Below, piece by piece: positions 1-6,484 of a stretch of 10,383 bases of DNA. Source of the DNA: an uncultured Eubacteriales bacterium (GTDB taxonomy: Bacteria; Bacillota; Clostridia; Christensenellales; UBA1242); NCBI GenBank assembly GCA_949096025.1, contig CARXKP010000032.1, positions 1 through 10,383 of the forward strand, read 5' to 3'. The position numbers and the translations under genes were made by a program. Numbering within the stretch: position 1 is the stretch's first letter; the number at the start of each line of letters is the position of its first letter. Under the pieces are notes generated by a model. It worked only from the letters and a program-made list of their open reading frames with translations. It searched no databases and was not told where the DNA came from.

Positions 1-17
1 TATAACAAAGTAAATTA

Positions 18-39
18 TCAAATTTATATATAAATTTGA
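18..39. repeat. Perfect 22-base AT-rich palindrome
   Basis: The half-site TCAAATTTATA is followed directly by its exact reverse complement. It lies about 150 bases before spoIIGA and just before the first Spo0A-box-like heptamer. It has almost no G or C and no T tract after it, so it is a poor intrinsic terminator. It could be an operator or simply chance in AT-rich DNA; no function can be assigned. Confidence 0.4.
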
Positions 40-44
40 GTGTC

Positions 45-152
45 TTTGTCGAATAAAAAATTTGGTGAATTTTTGGGTAAATAAGAGGAAAATATTTATC
101 GTTAAATTAAGTAATAACTCGACAAATATCCCTAAATTATCAGTTGGTCGAA
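45..152. promoter_or_regulatory. Cluster of Spo0A-box-like sites upstream of spoIIGA
   Basis: Three heptamers match the Spo0A-box consensus TGTCGAA: a perfect copy at 47-53 on the plus strand, TGTCGAG on the minus strand at 118-124 (6 of 7), and GGTCGAA on the plus strand at 146-152 (6 of 7). In Bacillus and Clostridium the spoIIG promoter is activated by phosphorylated Spo0A with the housekeeping sigma factor, so the location fits. I could not place a convincing -10 element. TAAACT at 168-173 would give a very short leader, and TAAATT at 133-138 is an alternative. Confidence 0.55.
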
Positions 153-191
153 AAATTTTCAAAGTGCTAAACTGCTTCTAGCGAGGTGCCT

Positions 192-995
192 ATGGAAATT
201 GTAATAGAACAAACGCTAATGATAAGTATATTCTTAAATTACTTTATTCTAAAGATGACATCTCGGATTGTAGGTGAAAAGGCAAGACTTGTTTTTATTT
301 CTTCTAAAATTGGTGGGCTTATTTCTTTAATTACACCAATTTGGCATTTAAATGCACTGCTAAAAATTTGTTTGATGATTTGTGTGGCTTTTATAATGAT
401 TTTAATTTCATTTAAATATAAGTCAATTAAACAGTTTTTTACTATTTTTACCATTTTTATGTTTTCAACTTTTATCTTCGGAGGGGCATCTTTTGCTCTG
501 CAAGAAATCTTTGGGCAATTTCCTATCTTTATAATTGCTATTATTGCAAGTGTAGTATATATAATATTTTTGTTTATCACAAAGATTGTTGGACGTAAAC
601 GCAAAAAGCAGAATTTTACCTATAATCTTACTATTAAGGATGGAGATAAAATGATTGATGAAGAGGGATATTTAGACAGTGGCAATGTTTTATATGACAC
701 CCTTACTAATAAGCCTATTGTGCTTGTAACTTATGATGTTTTTCATAAACTTTATGAGGACATATCACTAGTTTCTCTTCTTACAAAGGATTTTGCTACA
801 AGTGCCATAAAAAATGCTCATTACTTAAAGGTTAAAGGGATAGGAAAGGGAGGAAGTATGCTTATATTTACTGTTGACCAAATTCAAATTTCTGGAGATG
901 AAAGGGAATTTAAAAATGTTTCTTTAGGACTTTCGTTTTCAGGCTTTGAAAAAAGTTTTGGTAAAAATGTACTATTGCATTGCGATTTTTCATAG
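192..995 (+). CDS. spoIIGA: SpoIIGA, pro-SigE processing membrane aspartic protease
   Basis: This is the sporulation protease that removes the N-terminal pro-sequence of SigE in the mother-cell compartment after a forespore signal (SpoIIR in known systems). About five hydrophobic segments fill residues 5-130, as in the family. A soluble C-terminal aspartic-protease-like domain follows, with the catalytic motif GYLDSGN (Asp about residue 162). At 267 residues it is shorter than Bacillus SpoIIGA (about 309). I start at ATG 192 because GAGG at 184-187 is well placed for it and MEIVIEQ aligns with the family N-terminus; GTG 186 would add two residues. It lies 86 bases before sigE, its substrate gene, with no terminator between them, so the two are probably one operon. 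The upstream Spo0A-like boxes suggest control at sporulation onset. Confidence 0.93.
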   Translation: MEIVIEQTLMISIFLNYFILKMTSRIVGEKARLVFISSKIGGLISLITPIWHLNALLKICLMICVAFIMILISFKYKSIKQFFTIFTIFMFSTFIFGGASFALQEIFGQFPIFIIAIIASVVYIIFLFITKIVGRKRKKQNFTYNLTIKDGDKMIDEEGYLDSGNVLYDTLTNKPIVLVTYDVFHKLYEDISLVSLLTKDFATSAIKNAHYLKVKGIGKGGSMLIFTVDQIQISGDEREFKNVSLGLSFSGFEKSFGKNVLLHCDFS

Positions 996-1081
996 TAAAG
1001 ATTTGCAAAAAAAATTAAGAAGGCATTTACAAACAAAAAATTATTTAAATGCACTTTGAAAAAAAATATATGGAGAGAATT

Positions 1082-1813
1082 ATGCAAAATTTTATTTTTT
1101 TAATTAGAAAATTTATTTATAAAATATTCAATAGAGATAATCTGCTTTCTGCTAAAAACATTGTTTGTTATGTTTGCGGTAATGAGGAATTTTTGCCACC
1201 ACTATCAAACGATGAAGAAAGTAGACTTTTAGAGTTGAAAGAAATCGGCGATGTTAGAGCAATAGAAAGGCTTGTAGAGCATAACTTAAGACTTGTTGCT
1301 TATATTGCTAAAAAATTTGAGAACACTGGCATTGAATATGAAGACCTTATTTCCACTGGAGCAATAGGTCTTATAAAGGCAGTCAAAACCTTTAAAGCCG
1401 ATAAAAATATAAGGCTTGCCACATATGCTTCTCGTTGTATTGAAAATGAAATTCTAATGCAGATAAGAAAAAATAGCAAGATAAAAAATGACTTAAGTCT
1501 TGACAAACCATTAAGCGAGGATTTTGACGGAAATCAACTTGTACTTGCGGATATTATTCCTAGTGATGATGACATAGTGGTAACAGCGGTCGATGAACCG
1601 GGAGATAGGCAAATTCTTGGTGAACTTATCTCAAAACTTAACAGCAGAGAAAGAGAAATAATGATTTTAAGATATGGTCTTATGGGACAGCAGGAACTTA
1701 CTCAAAGAGAAGTTGCAATAAAACTAGGAATTAGTCAAAGTTATATTTCAAGACTTGAAAAACGCATTTTATTTGATATGAAAACTCAACTACAAAAGCA
1801 ATATTCAAATTAG
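1082..1813 (+). CDS. sigE: RNA polymerase sporulation sigma factor SigE (pro-form)
   Basis: Early mother-cell sigma factor of the sigma-70 family, made as an inactive precursor. The first 30 or so residues are a hydrophobic and basic pro-sequence (MQNFIFLIRKF...), followed by the junction CYVCGNEEFLPPLS, which resembles the SigE processing region. Region 2 contains NLRLVAYIAKKFENTG and YASRCIENEILM (about residues 68-126). Region 4 ends in a helix-turn-helix, LGISQSYISRLEKRI (about 215-229). I choose ATG 1082 because GGAGAG at 1072-1077 sits 4 bases before it and the 243 residues match the usual length of about 239. ATG 1049 and ATG 1070 give longer forms without a ribosome binding site. ATG 1049 also falls within a possible 7-bp hairpin (GCATTTA 1023-1029 with TAAATGC 1046-1052). 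Confidence 0.95.
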   Translation: MQNFIFLIRKFIYKIFNRDNLLSAKNIVCYVCGNEEFLPPLSNDEESRLLELKEIGDVRAIERLVEHNLRLVAYIAKKFENTGIEYEDLISTGAIGLIKAVKTFKADKNIRLATYASRCIENEILMQIRKNSKIKNDLSLDKPLSEDFDGNQLVLADIIPSDDDIVVTAVDEPGDRQILGELISKLNSREREIMILRYGLMGQQELTQREVAIKLGISQSYISRLEKRILFDMKTQLQKQYSN

Positions 1814-1852
1814 AAATAGATTAATTTTTACTTGATAACATTTAATATAAGA

Positions 1853-1891
1853 GACAAAATAAAGCAATTTTGGCTTGTTTTGTCCTTTTTT
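1853..1891 (+). terminator. Rho-independent terminator after sigE
   Basis: The left arm 1853-1865 (GACAAAATAAAGC) pairs with 1873-1884 (GCTTGTTTTGTC), giving about 12 base pairs with one bulged A and one G-U pair. Six T follow at 1886-1891. It stands between the sigE stop and the sigG start and would limit read-through from the spoIIG operon into sigG. Confidence 0.8.
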
Positions 1892-1900
1892 GTCACCATT

Positions 1901-1929
1901 GAATAAAAGATTTCCCCTTTGCAGAAGAT
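1901..1929 (+). promoter_or_regulatory. Candidate SigF/SigG-type promoter of sigG
   Basis: GAATA at 1901-1905 matches the -35 pattern GHATR known for Bacillus SigF and SigG. GCAGAAGAT starting at 1921, after a 15-base spacer, is a partial match to the SigF -10 pattern GGHRARHT. It lies after the sigE terminator and before the sigG ribosome binding site, where a forespore promoter is expected. The -10 match is imperfect, so this is inference. Confidence 0.4.
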
Positions 1930-1952
1930 ATAAGCATTACACGGGAGGTATT

Positions 1953-2726
1953 ATGTCTTCAAGGGTTTGCATAGCAGGGGTTGATACGGCAAAGTTGCCT
2001 AAACTTACAAGCAGTGATATGGAAGAATTGATGATAAAATTAAAAGCTGGTGATGAAAGAGCAAGAGAGCAATTTGTCGTTGCAAACCTAAGACTTGTAC
2101 TTTCCGTGGTACATCGTTTTGTTGCAAAGGGAAATAAGGCTGATGATATGTTTCAGGTTGGTTGTGTAGGCTTGTTAAAGGCTATTGATAACTTTGACAA
2201 CAATCTTAATGTTAAATTTTCAACATATGCAGTGCCTATGATTGTAGGAGAAATTAGAAGATATTTGCGTGATAATAGTTCTGTCAGAGTGTCGCGTTCA
2301 CTTCGTGATATTGCTTATAAGGCACTTCAAGCAAAGGAAGAATTGTCCAAAAACTCTTTTGACGAACCTTCTATTGAGGATGTCGCAAAAATGATTGGAG
2401 AGCCTTTAAATAATGTAACTTTTGCACTCGATGCAATAAGTGATACTATATCTTTGAGCGATCCAGTATATACTGATGGCTCTGATACCATTCATCTTCT
2501 TGACCAGATAGCGGATACTAAACATACTGATGAAAATATTTTTGAAAATCTATCAATTAAAGATGCCATAAAGTCGCTATCTGATAGAGAAAGAGAAATC
2601 TTAATGATGAGATATTATATTGGGAAAACTCAAACAGAAGTGAGTGATGAAATAGGAATTAGTCAGGCGCAAGTTTCAAGGCTTGAAAAAAATGCACTAA
2701 AAGTTATAAAGGAATTTTTAGTATAG
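1953..2726 (+). CDS. sigG: RNA polymerase sporulation sigma factor SigG
   Basis: Late forespore-specific sigma-70 family factor that drives spore-protection and germination genes. Its 257 residues compare with 260 in B. subtilis. It carries the SigG-typical N-terminus (CIAGVDTAKLPKL), region 2 with NLRLVLSVVHRF, FQVGCVGLLKAIDNF and FSTYAVPMIVGEIRRYLRD (about residues 45-107), a region 3 segment after RVSRSLRDIAYKAL, and a region 4 helix-turn-helix KTQTEVSDEIGISQAQVSRLEK (about 225-246). There is no pro-sequence, unlike SigE. ATG 1953 is chosen because GGGAGG at 1943-1948 is ideally placed; a longer reading from TTG 1875 starts inside the preceding terminator. It follows sigE as in Bacillus and Clostridium. 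Confidence 0.96.
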   Translation: MSSRVCIAGVDTAKLPKLTSSDMEELMIKLKAGDERAREQFVVANLRLVLSVVHRFVAKGNKADDMFQVGCVGLLKAIDNFDNNLNVKFSTYAVPMIVGEIRRYLRDNSSVRVSRSLRDIAYKALQAKEELSKNSFDEPSIEDVAKMIGEPLNNVTFALDAISDTISLSDPVYTDGSDTIHLLDQIADTKHTDENIFENLSIKDAIKSLSDREREILMMRYYIGKTQTEVSDEIGISQAQVSRLEKNALKVIKEFLV

Positions 2727-2750
2727 CTGTTTTAAACAGCTCATTTTTTT
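2725..2750 (+). terminator. Rho-independent terminator after sigG
   Basis: AGCTGTT at 2725-2731 pairs with AACAGCT at 2735-2741 across a 3-base loop, followed by seven T at 2744-2750. The last two bases of the sigG stop codon are part of the stem, so sigG ends on its terminator. Confidence 0.8.
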
Positions 2751-2794
2751 ATTGAGTAATATAAAATAAATATTTTTAAGAAAAGTGTCATTAT

Positions 2795-3112
2795 TTGAGA
2801 TATTTCGACATAAAGTACATCGTGGAAAGTTCATTTATCGAATTAAGATGTAAAGAAGTAATTAATGTTTTAGACGGCAGAAGACTAGGTCATATAGTAG
2901 ACATAGTTTTTGATCTTGACTGTGCAAGGGTGCTTGGATTTATGTTGCCTGAAGAAAAAACAGGGTGGAATATTTTTAAAAATTCAAGTCAGTTATTTTT
3001 GCCATATGGGTGCATAATAAAAATAGGAGAGGAAACTATTCTTGTCGAACTTCCCAGTCAATGTGCTCCTTGCAACCCTTATATTCTTACTCAAAATGAT
3101 AGCAAAAAATAA
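2795..3112 (+). CDS. PRC-barrel protein of the YlmC/YmxH sporulation family
   Basis: Small protein with one PRC-barrel-like domain, homologous to YlmC/YmxH. FIELRCKEVINVLDGRRLGHIVDIVFDL (about residues 14-41) matches the family pattern of a short lead-in, KEVINV, then RLG. The second half, LFLPYGCIIKIGEETILVEL (67-86), matches the closing I-KIG-D-I-LV strand. Such genes often follow sigG in clostridia; their exact role in sporulation is not known. Two things are odd. The start is uncertain: TTG 2795 has only a weak AAGAAAAG upstream, and GTG 2822 is a shorter alternative. The protein also has five cysteines, including a CAPC motif (90-93) in a tail after the domain. It is bounded by terminators on both sides, so it is probably a single-gene unit with its own promoter, which I could not identify. 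Confidence 0.8.
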   Translation: MRYFDIKYIVESSFIELRCKEVINVLDGRRLGHIVDIVFDLDCARVLGFMLPEEKTGWNIFKNSSQLFLPYGCIIKIGEETILVELPSQCAPCNPYILTQNDSKK

Positions 3113-3191
3113 ATTTTGGTATGCTAATTTTTAATAATCCTAATGATAGAATTTCTCTTATCCCTTAGGGTTAGTTATGTATGTAAAAAAC

Positions 3192-3221
3192 AAAAAAACT
3201 CCAAATTATTGGAGTTTTTTT
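3192..3221. terminator. Bidirectional terminator between ylmC/ymxH-like gene and nrdR
   Basis: ACTCCAA at 3198-3204 and TTGGAGT at 3209-3215 form a 7-bp stem with a 4-base loop. It is flanked by an A tract (3192-3198) and a T tract (3215-3221), so it can work on both strands. It ends one base before the nrdR stop codon and serves two convergent genes. Confidence 0.85.
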
Positions 3222-3222
3222 A

Positions 3223-3666
3223 TTACATATTTTCAAGTAATTTTTTGAAACTTTCAAGATCCTTAAATTGTCTATAAACTGAAGCAAAACGTACATAAGC
3301 AACTTCGTCTATAGCCTTTAATGCGTCCATAACCATTTCACCAAGTTGAGCAGAACGAATTTCTTGAGTGAGTTTATTTTGAATTTGTTTTTCAATAGTA
3401 GAAACTATGTTTTCAATTTGACTCATACTTACAGGTCTTTTTTCGCAGGCTTTAATTATTCCTCTTTTAAGTTTTTCAGCATCAAAAGATTGTCTTGAAC
3501 CATCATTCTTAATAACAAGAATTGGTGTTGTTTCAATTGTTTCATATGTAGTAAATCTTCTACCGCAAACAAGACATTCACGACGGCGTCTAATAGCATT
3601 AGTTTCTTCACTATTTCGTGAATCAAGAACTTTACTTTCCTCAGCACCACAATAAATACATTTCAT
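3223..3666 (-). CDS. nrdR: Transcriptional repressor NrdR
   Basis: NrdR represses ribonucleotide reductase operons in response to the ATP/dATP ratio. The 147 residues match the family length of about 150. The N-terminal zinc ribbon has two cysteine pairs, C3-x2-C6 and C31-x2-C34, with the arginine-rich segment RRRRE (26-30). An ATP-cone domain follows (about 49-139), starting ILVIKNDGSRQSFDAEKL and ending with AYVRFASVYRQF. AAGGAG (3675-3680 on the minus strand) lies 8 bases before the ATG. No reductase gene is in this window. It is divergent from feoA and shares a 135-base intergenic region with it. Confidence 0.97.
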   Translation of the reverse strand: MKCIYCGAEESKVLDSRNSEETNAIRRRRECLVCGRRFTTYETIETTPILVIKNDGSRQSFDAEKLKRGIIKACEKRPVSMSQIENIVSTIEKQIQNKLTQEIRSAQLGEMVMDALKAIDEVAYVRFASVYRQFKDLESFKKLLENM

Positions 3667-3697
3667 AGATTAATCTCCTTAAAAAATATTCAAAATA

Positions 3698-3726
3698 ATT
3701 TTAGCACATTTTATTTTTTTTGACAA
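3698..3726 (-). promoter_or_regulatory. Sigma-A-type promoter of nrdR with extended -10
   Basis: On the minus strand TTGTCA (3726-3721, 5 of 6) is separated by exactly 17 bases from TAAAAT (3703-3698, 5 of 6), which is preceded by TGC, an extended -10. The predicted start near 3691 leaves a 25-base leader containing the ribosome binding site. Confidence 0.7.
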
Positions 3727-3764
3727 CTTTTTTATTAGTTTTAGTTTTATTATATTTATTAATT

Positions 3765-3791
3765 TTGTAATACCTATGCTACATTTATAAT
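3765..3791 (+). promoter_or_regulatory. Candidate promoter of feoA
   Basis: TATAAT at 3786-3791 is a perfect -10. TTGTAA at 3765-3770 is a 4-of-6 -35 with a short 15-base spacer. The predicted start is near 3798, only about 4 bases before the feoA ATG. I found no convincing Fur box here. A second promoter further upstream cannot be excluded in this T-rich stretch. Confidence 0.45.
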
Positions 3792-3801
3792 AAATTATCT
3801 T

Positions 3802-4029
3802 ATGTTAAATTTATTGTCAGTAAAAACTGGTGAACAAAGAGAGGTTAAAGAGATTTCTAGTGATGCTCCATTTAAAATAAAAAGGCGACTACTTGAACTT
3901 GGATTTACAAAAAAAACAAAAGTGAAAGTGCATCGCAAGTCGCTTCTTGGACAAGCTTATATGGTAGAACTTAGAGGCTTTATTCTTTCTATGAAAAAAG
4001 ATATTTTAAGATTTATTCTAGTAGAATAA
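3802..4029 (+). CDS. feoA: FeoA family ferrous iron transport protein
   Basis: Small cytoplasmic SH3-like protein that works with FeoB in Fe(II) uptake. Its 75 residues are typical. RRLLELGFTKKTKVKV (28-43), the central LLGQAYMVELRGFILSM (48-64) and the end ILRFILVE match the FeoA pattern RRLLELG...G....VE.RG..LSLR. ATG 3802 is the first possible start in this frame after a stop codon at 3760. It has no ribosome binding site, and a perfect TATAAT ends 10 bases before it, so the mRNA may start almost at the ATG. It lies 21 bases before feoB and is surely co-transcribed with it. Confidence 0.92.
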   Translation: MLNLLSVKTGEQREVKEISSDAPFKIKRRLLELGFTKKTKVKVHRKSLLGQAYMVELRGFILSMKKDILRFILVE

Positions 4030-4050
4030 AATATAGTAGAAGGGAAAGAT

Positions 4051-6165
4051 ATGATAAATATTGCATTAATAGGCAATCCAAATACTGGGAAAACAACTTT
4101 ATATAATCTTCTAACTTCTTCTCGTGAACACGTTGGTAATTGGCACGGAGTGACTGTAGAAGAAAAGGCAAAGAGTTATATTTATAAAAATAGAGAGATA
4201 AAAATGGTGGATCTTCCTGGCACCTATTCTTTGTCATCTTTAAGTTTTGAAGAGGGGGTAACTGTAGATTATCTTTTAAATAATAAGATAGATGCTATAG
4301 TAAATATCTGCGATGCAAGTAATCTTAAACGCAATTTATATTTAACCCTTTCCTTACTTGAAATGGGTTTACCTGTTATATTAGTAGTAAATCAGATAGA
4401 TAAAAGACCTATTTGCAAAATTGATTTTGCGATGCTTGAAAGATTATTAGGTGTTAATATTGTATATGTAAATGCATCTAATAAAAAAGATGAACACATT
4501 GTTAATGATGCAATATTAAGTATAGTTGATAAAGTGAAAAATGGGTATATTCAACCTAAACCTTTTTATCTTAAAAATTTTCAGTTTTCTAAGGTGAAAA
4601 AGTATATTAATGAAACTGATAAATTTTGTGATTTTTATTCTATAAAACTTCTTGAAGATGATGAGCGGATAAAAGAAAGACTTAAGGTTAATGAAAGTTT
4701 TGGTGGGCTTGATGATATTGCTCAAATAAGATACTCTTATATTGACGATGTCTTATCAAAATGTTGCAGTAAAAATGAAAGAGTTTATGGTTATTCAAAA
4801 TTTGATAAAATTTTACTAAATAGATTTTTGGCTCTTCCCATATTTTTACTGATAATTGCTGGGGCATTTTATTTGACATTCTTTTCAATAGGAAGTCTTT
4901 TAAGTGAAGGTTTAAATTTTCTTCTAGATAAGTTGATTGCAAACCCTCTACTAAATCTTCTTTCTTCCTCTTTTGGAACGGAAAGTTGGATTGTGAGTCT
5001 ATTTGAAGATGCCATTGTTGGTGGAGTAGGATCAATACTTACCTTTCTTCCACAGGTTGCTTTACTTTTTTTCTTTCTATCACTTCTTGAAGATAGTGGT
5101 TATCTTTCTAGGGTGGCATTCGTATTTGAAGATTTGCTTGGCAGAATAGGGCTGTCAGGTAAAAGTGTTTATACACTTCTTATGGGGTTTGGTTGTTCAA
5201 CAACAGCAGTTTTAACTGCTCGTAATATGGAAGATAAGAACTCTAAAATAAAGACAGGCTTACTCACGCCTTATATGAGTTGTTCTGCCAAATTTCCTAT
5301 ATATTCTGTACTTGGTGGAGCATTCTTTGGAGTAAATAACATCTTTGTCATTTTAGGTTTGTATTTCCTAGGTGTAGCTGTAGCACTTCTAATTTCTTTT
5401 ATTTATGAAAAAACCATCCTCAAAAGTAAAGAACAATCTTTTATTCTTGAATTTCCGCCTTATAGAATGATGAGTTTTAAAAGAACGACATCTCTTCTTT
5501 TACTCAACATAAAAGACTTTCTTGTTAGGGTTGGCTCATTGATTTTGGCAATGAATATTATTGTATGGCTTCTTTCTAATTTCACTATAAAATTTGGTTT
5601 TATCGGAGGAGGAGAGGGGGAAAGTATGCTTGAAACTTTTGGGCGAATAATATCTCCAATATTTATTCCTCTTGGTTTTGGCAACTGGGGTCTTGCTTCT
5701 GCTCTTATTGCTGGACTTATTGCAAAGGAGGTCATTGTTTCTTCTATTGCTATGTTTAACGGAATTAGTGATGGTTCAATTTCTGAAATTGGTTCATCGC
5801 TTAAAAATGCTAGTAGCCCCGTATTCTTTGCAAGTGGAAGTGCGGTTTTAAGTTATTTAGTATTTTGTCTTTTATATTTCCCTTGTCTTGCAACTGCATC
5901 AGTGCTAGGCAAAGAGATTGGTAAAAAGTGGCTTTTTATTGGACTAATAAGTGAGTTTATAATTGCATACATTTCTTCGTTTACAATTTATAGAATTGCT
6001 CTTGCGGTAGAAACTTTTGGAGCGTGGGTTGTTTTTGTTTTCTTAGCGGTTTTAGTGCTAATAATTGCTTCTATCTTGCTAATTAGCAAAAGGTGTAAAA
6101 GTGGTGGTTGTAAATATGGTCATAAATGTAAAAAAGATTGTAAAAAAAGATTTAAAAAACTGTAA
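4051..6165 (+). CDS. feoB: Ferrous iron transporter FeoB
   Basis: Inner-membrane Fe(II) transporter with an N-terminal G-protein domain, 704 residues. G motifs: GNPNTGKT (8-15), HGVTVE with Thr36 (32-37), DLPG (54-57), NQID (114-117) and NASN (141-144). The membrane part, from about residue 255, contains EDSGYLSRVAFVFE and two family cysteine motifs, GFGCSTTAVLTAR (379-391) and MSCSAKFPIY (409-418). The first differs from the common GFGCNVP: the Asn-Val-Pro positions are Ser-Thr-Thr. A basic cytoplasmic tail holds four cysteines (C682, C687, C693, C697). AAGGGA at 4040-4045 precedes the ATG. It follows feoA by 21 bases; spoVM starts 31 bases after its stop with no clear terminator between. 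Confidence 0.96.
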   Translation: MINIALIGNPNTGKTTLYNLLTSSREHVGNWHGVTVEEKAKSYIYKNREIKMVDLPGTYSLSSLSFEEGVTVDYLLNNKIDAIVNICDASNLKRNLYLTLSLLEMGLPVILVVNQIDKRPICKIDFAMLERLLGVNIVYVNASNKKDEHIVNDAILSIVDKVKNGYIQPKPFYLKNFQFSKVKKYINETDKFCDFYSIKLLEDDERIKERLKVNESFGGLDDIAQIRYSYIDDVLSKCCSKNERVYGYSKFDKILLNRFLALPIFLLIIAGAFYLTFFSIGSLLSEGLNFLLDKLIANPLLNLLSSSFGTESWIVSLFEDAIVGGVGSILTFLPQVALLFFFLSLLEDSGYLSRVAFVFEDLLGRIGLSGKSVYTLLMGFGCSTTAVLTARNMEDKNSKIKTGLLTPYMSCSAKFPIYSVLGGAFFGVNNIFVILGLYFLGVAVALLISFIYEKTILKSKEQSFILEFPPYRMMSFKRTTSLLLLNIKDFLVRVGSLILAMNIIVWLLSNFTIKFGFIGGGEGESMLETFGRIISPIFIPLGFGNWGLASALIAGLIAKEVIVSSIAMFNGISDGSISEIGSSLKNASSPVFFASGSAVLSYLVFCLLYFPCLATASVLGKEIGKKWLFIGLISEFIIAYISSFTIYRIALAVETFGAWVVFVFLAVLVLIIASILLISKRCKSGGCKYGHKCKKDCKKRFKKL

Positions 6166-6196
6166 CAGTAAGATTTTATTTTGAATAAATAGTAAT

Positions 6197-6292
6197 ATGG
6201 ATAAACAAAAAGAAAAATTTAAAATTATTTGCATTAAAGCACCAAAATGGCTTTCATTTTTCCTTAGGAAATTTGTAAAAGAAAACGATTAA
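6197..6292 (+). CDS. spoVM: SpoVM, spore coat anchoring peptide
   Basis: A 31-residue amphipathic peptide that aligns without gaps to the 26-residue B. subtilis SpoVM after a 7-residue N-terminal extension. FKIICIKAPKWLSFFLR (8-24) corresponds to FYTIKLPKFLGGIVR, keeping the Ile-Lys-x-Pro-Lys-x-Leu core and the Arg. Pro16 matches SpoVM Pro9, which is important for recognising the convex forespore membrane. SpoVM anchors SpoIVA and the coat basement layer. Synteny is strong: in B. subtilis spoVM is followed by rpmB (opposite strand), yloU and yloV, exactly as here. ATG 6197 is the only usual start; no good ribosome binding site is visible, and no SigE/SigK promoter was found. It may be transcribed together with feoB, 31 bases upstream, or from an unseen promoter. 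The extension is longer than in Bacillus. Confidence 0.85.
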   Translation: MDKQKEKFKIICIKAPKWLSFFLRKFVKEND

Positions 6293-6327
6293 ACAAATGA
6301 AAAAATTAAAAAGTGTAATGACAAACT

Positions 6328-6363
6328 AGCTGGCTTCTTTTAATTTTGGGTTGCCAGTTTTTT
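6328..6363 (+). terminator. Terminator after spoVM
   Basis: AGCTGGC at 6328-6334 pairs with GCCAGTT at 6353-6359 (7 bp with one G-U pair) around a long 18-base loop, followed by T to 6363. It would end transcripts from feoAB and spoVM. The long loop lowers certainty. The 120 bases after it hold no supported gene. Confidence 0.6.
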
Positions 6364-6484
6364 CATATTTATTTGCGGTAAAGCAATATCATCAGTCAAG
6401 CCATTTTTATAGGATACCGCATAACCTATTGTAAAAAAGTTAATGTTTGACGCCATTGAATAGTGACGAAGTTTTTATAAGCAT

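Noticed and set aside
1049..1081. Longer SigE start at ATG 1049
   Set aside because: The GGAGAG site at 1072-1077 directs ATG 1082, and the family length and pro-sequence fit that start.
1875..1952. Longer SigG reading from TTG 1875
   Set aside because: It begins in the right arm of the sigE terminator and adds 26 residues with no family match; GGGAGG points to ATG 1953.
3121..3168. 15-codon ORF (MLIFNNPNDRISLIP) after the PRC-barrel gene
   Set aside because: No ribosome binding site, no similarity I recognise, and it ends before the terminator in AT-rich DNA where such frames are expected by chance.
3163..3171. CCCTTAGGG palindrome
   Set aside because: Only four base pairs around a single base; too short to call a structure.
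3720..3756. Plus-strand TTGACA at 3720-3725 as the feoA -35
   Set aside because: The nearest good -10 sequences (TATTAT 3748, TATATT 3751) are 22 to 25 bases away, outside the usual 16-18. The same bases fit the minus-strand nrdR promoter with an exact 17-base spacer.
6159..6180. Hairpin at the feoB stop (ACTG-TAA-CAGT) as a terminator
   Set aside because: The stem is only 4 bp and no uninterrupted T tract follows.
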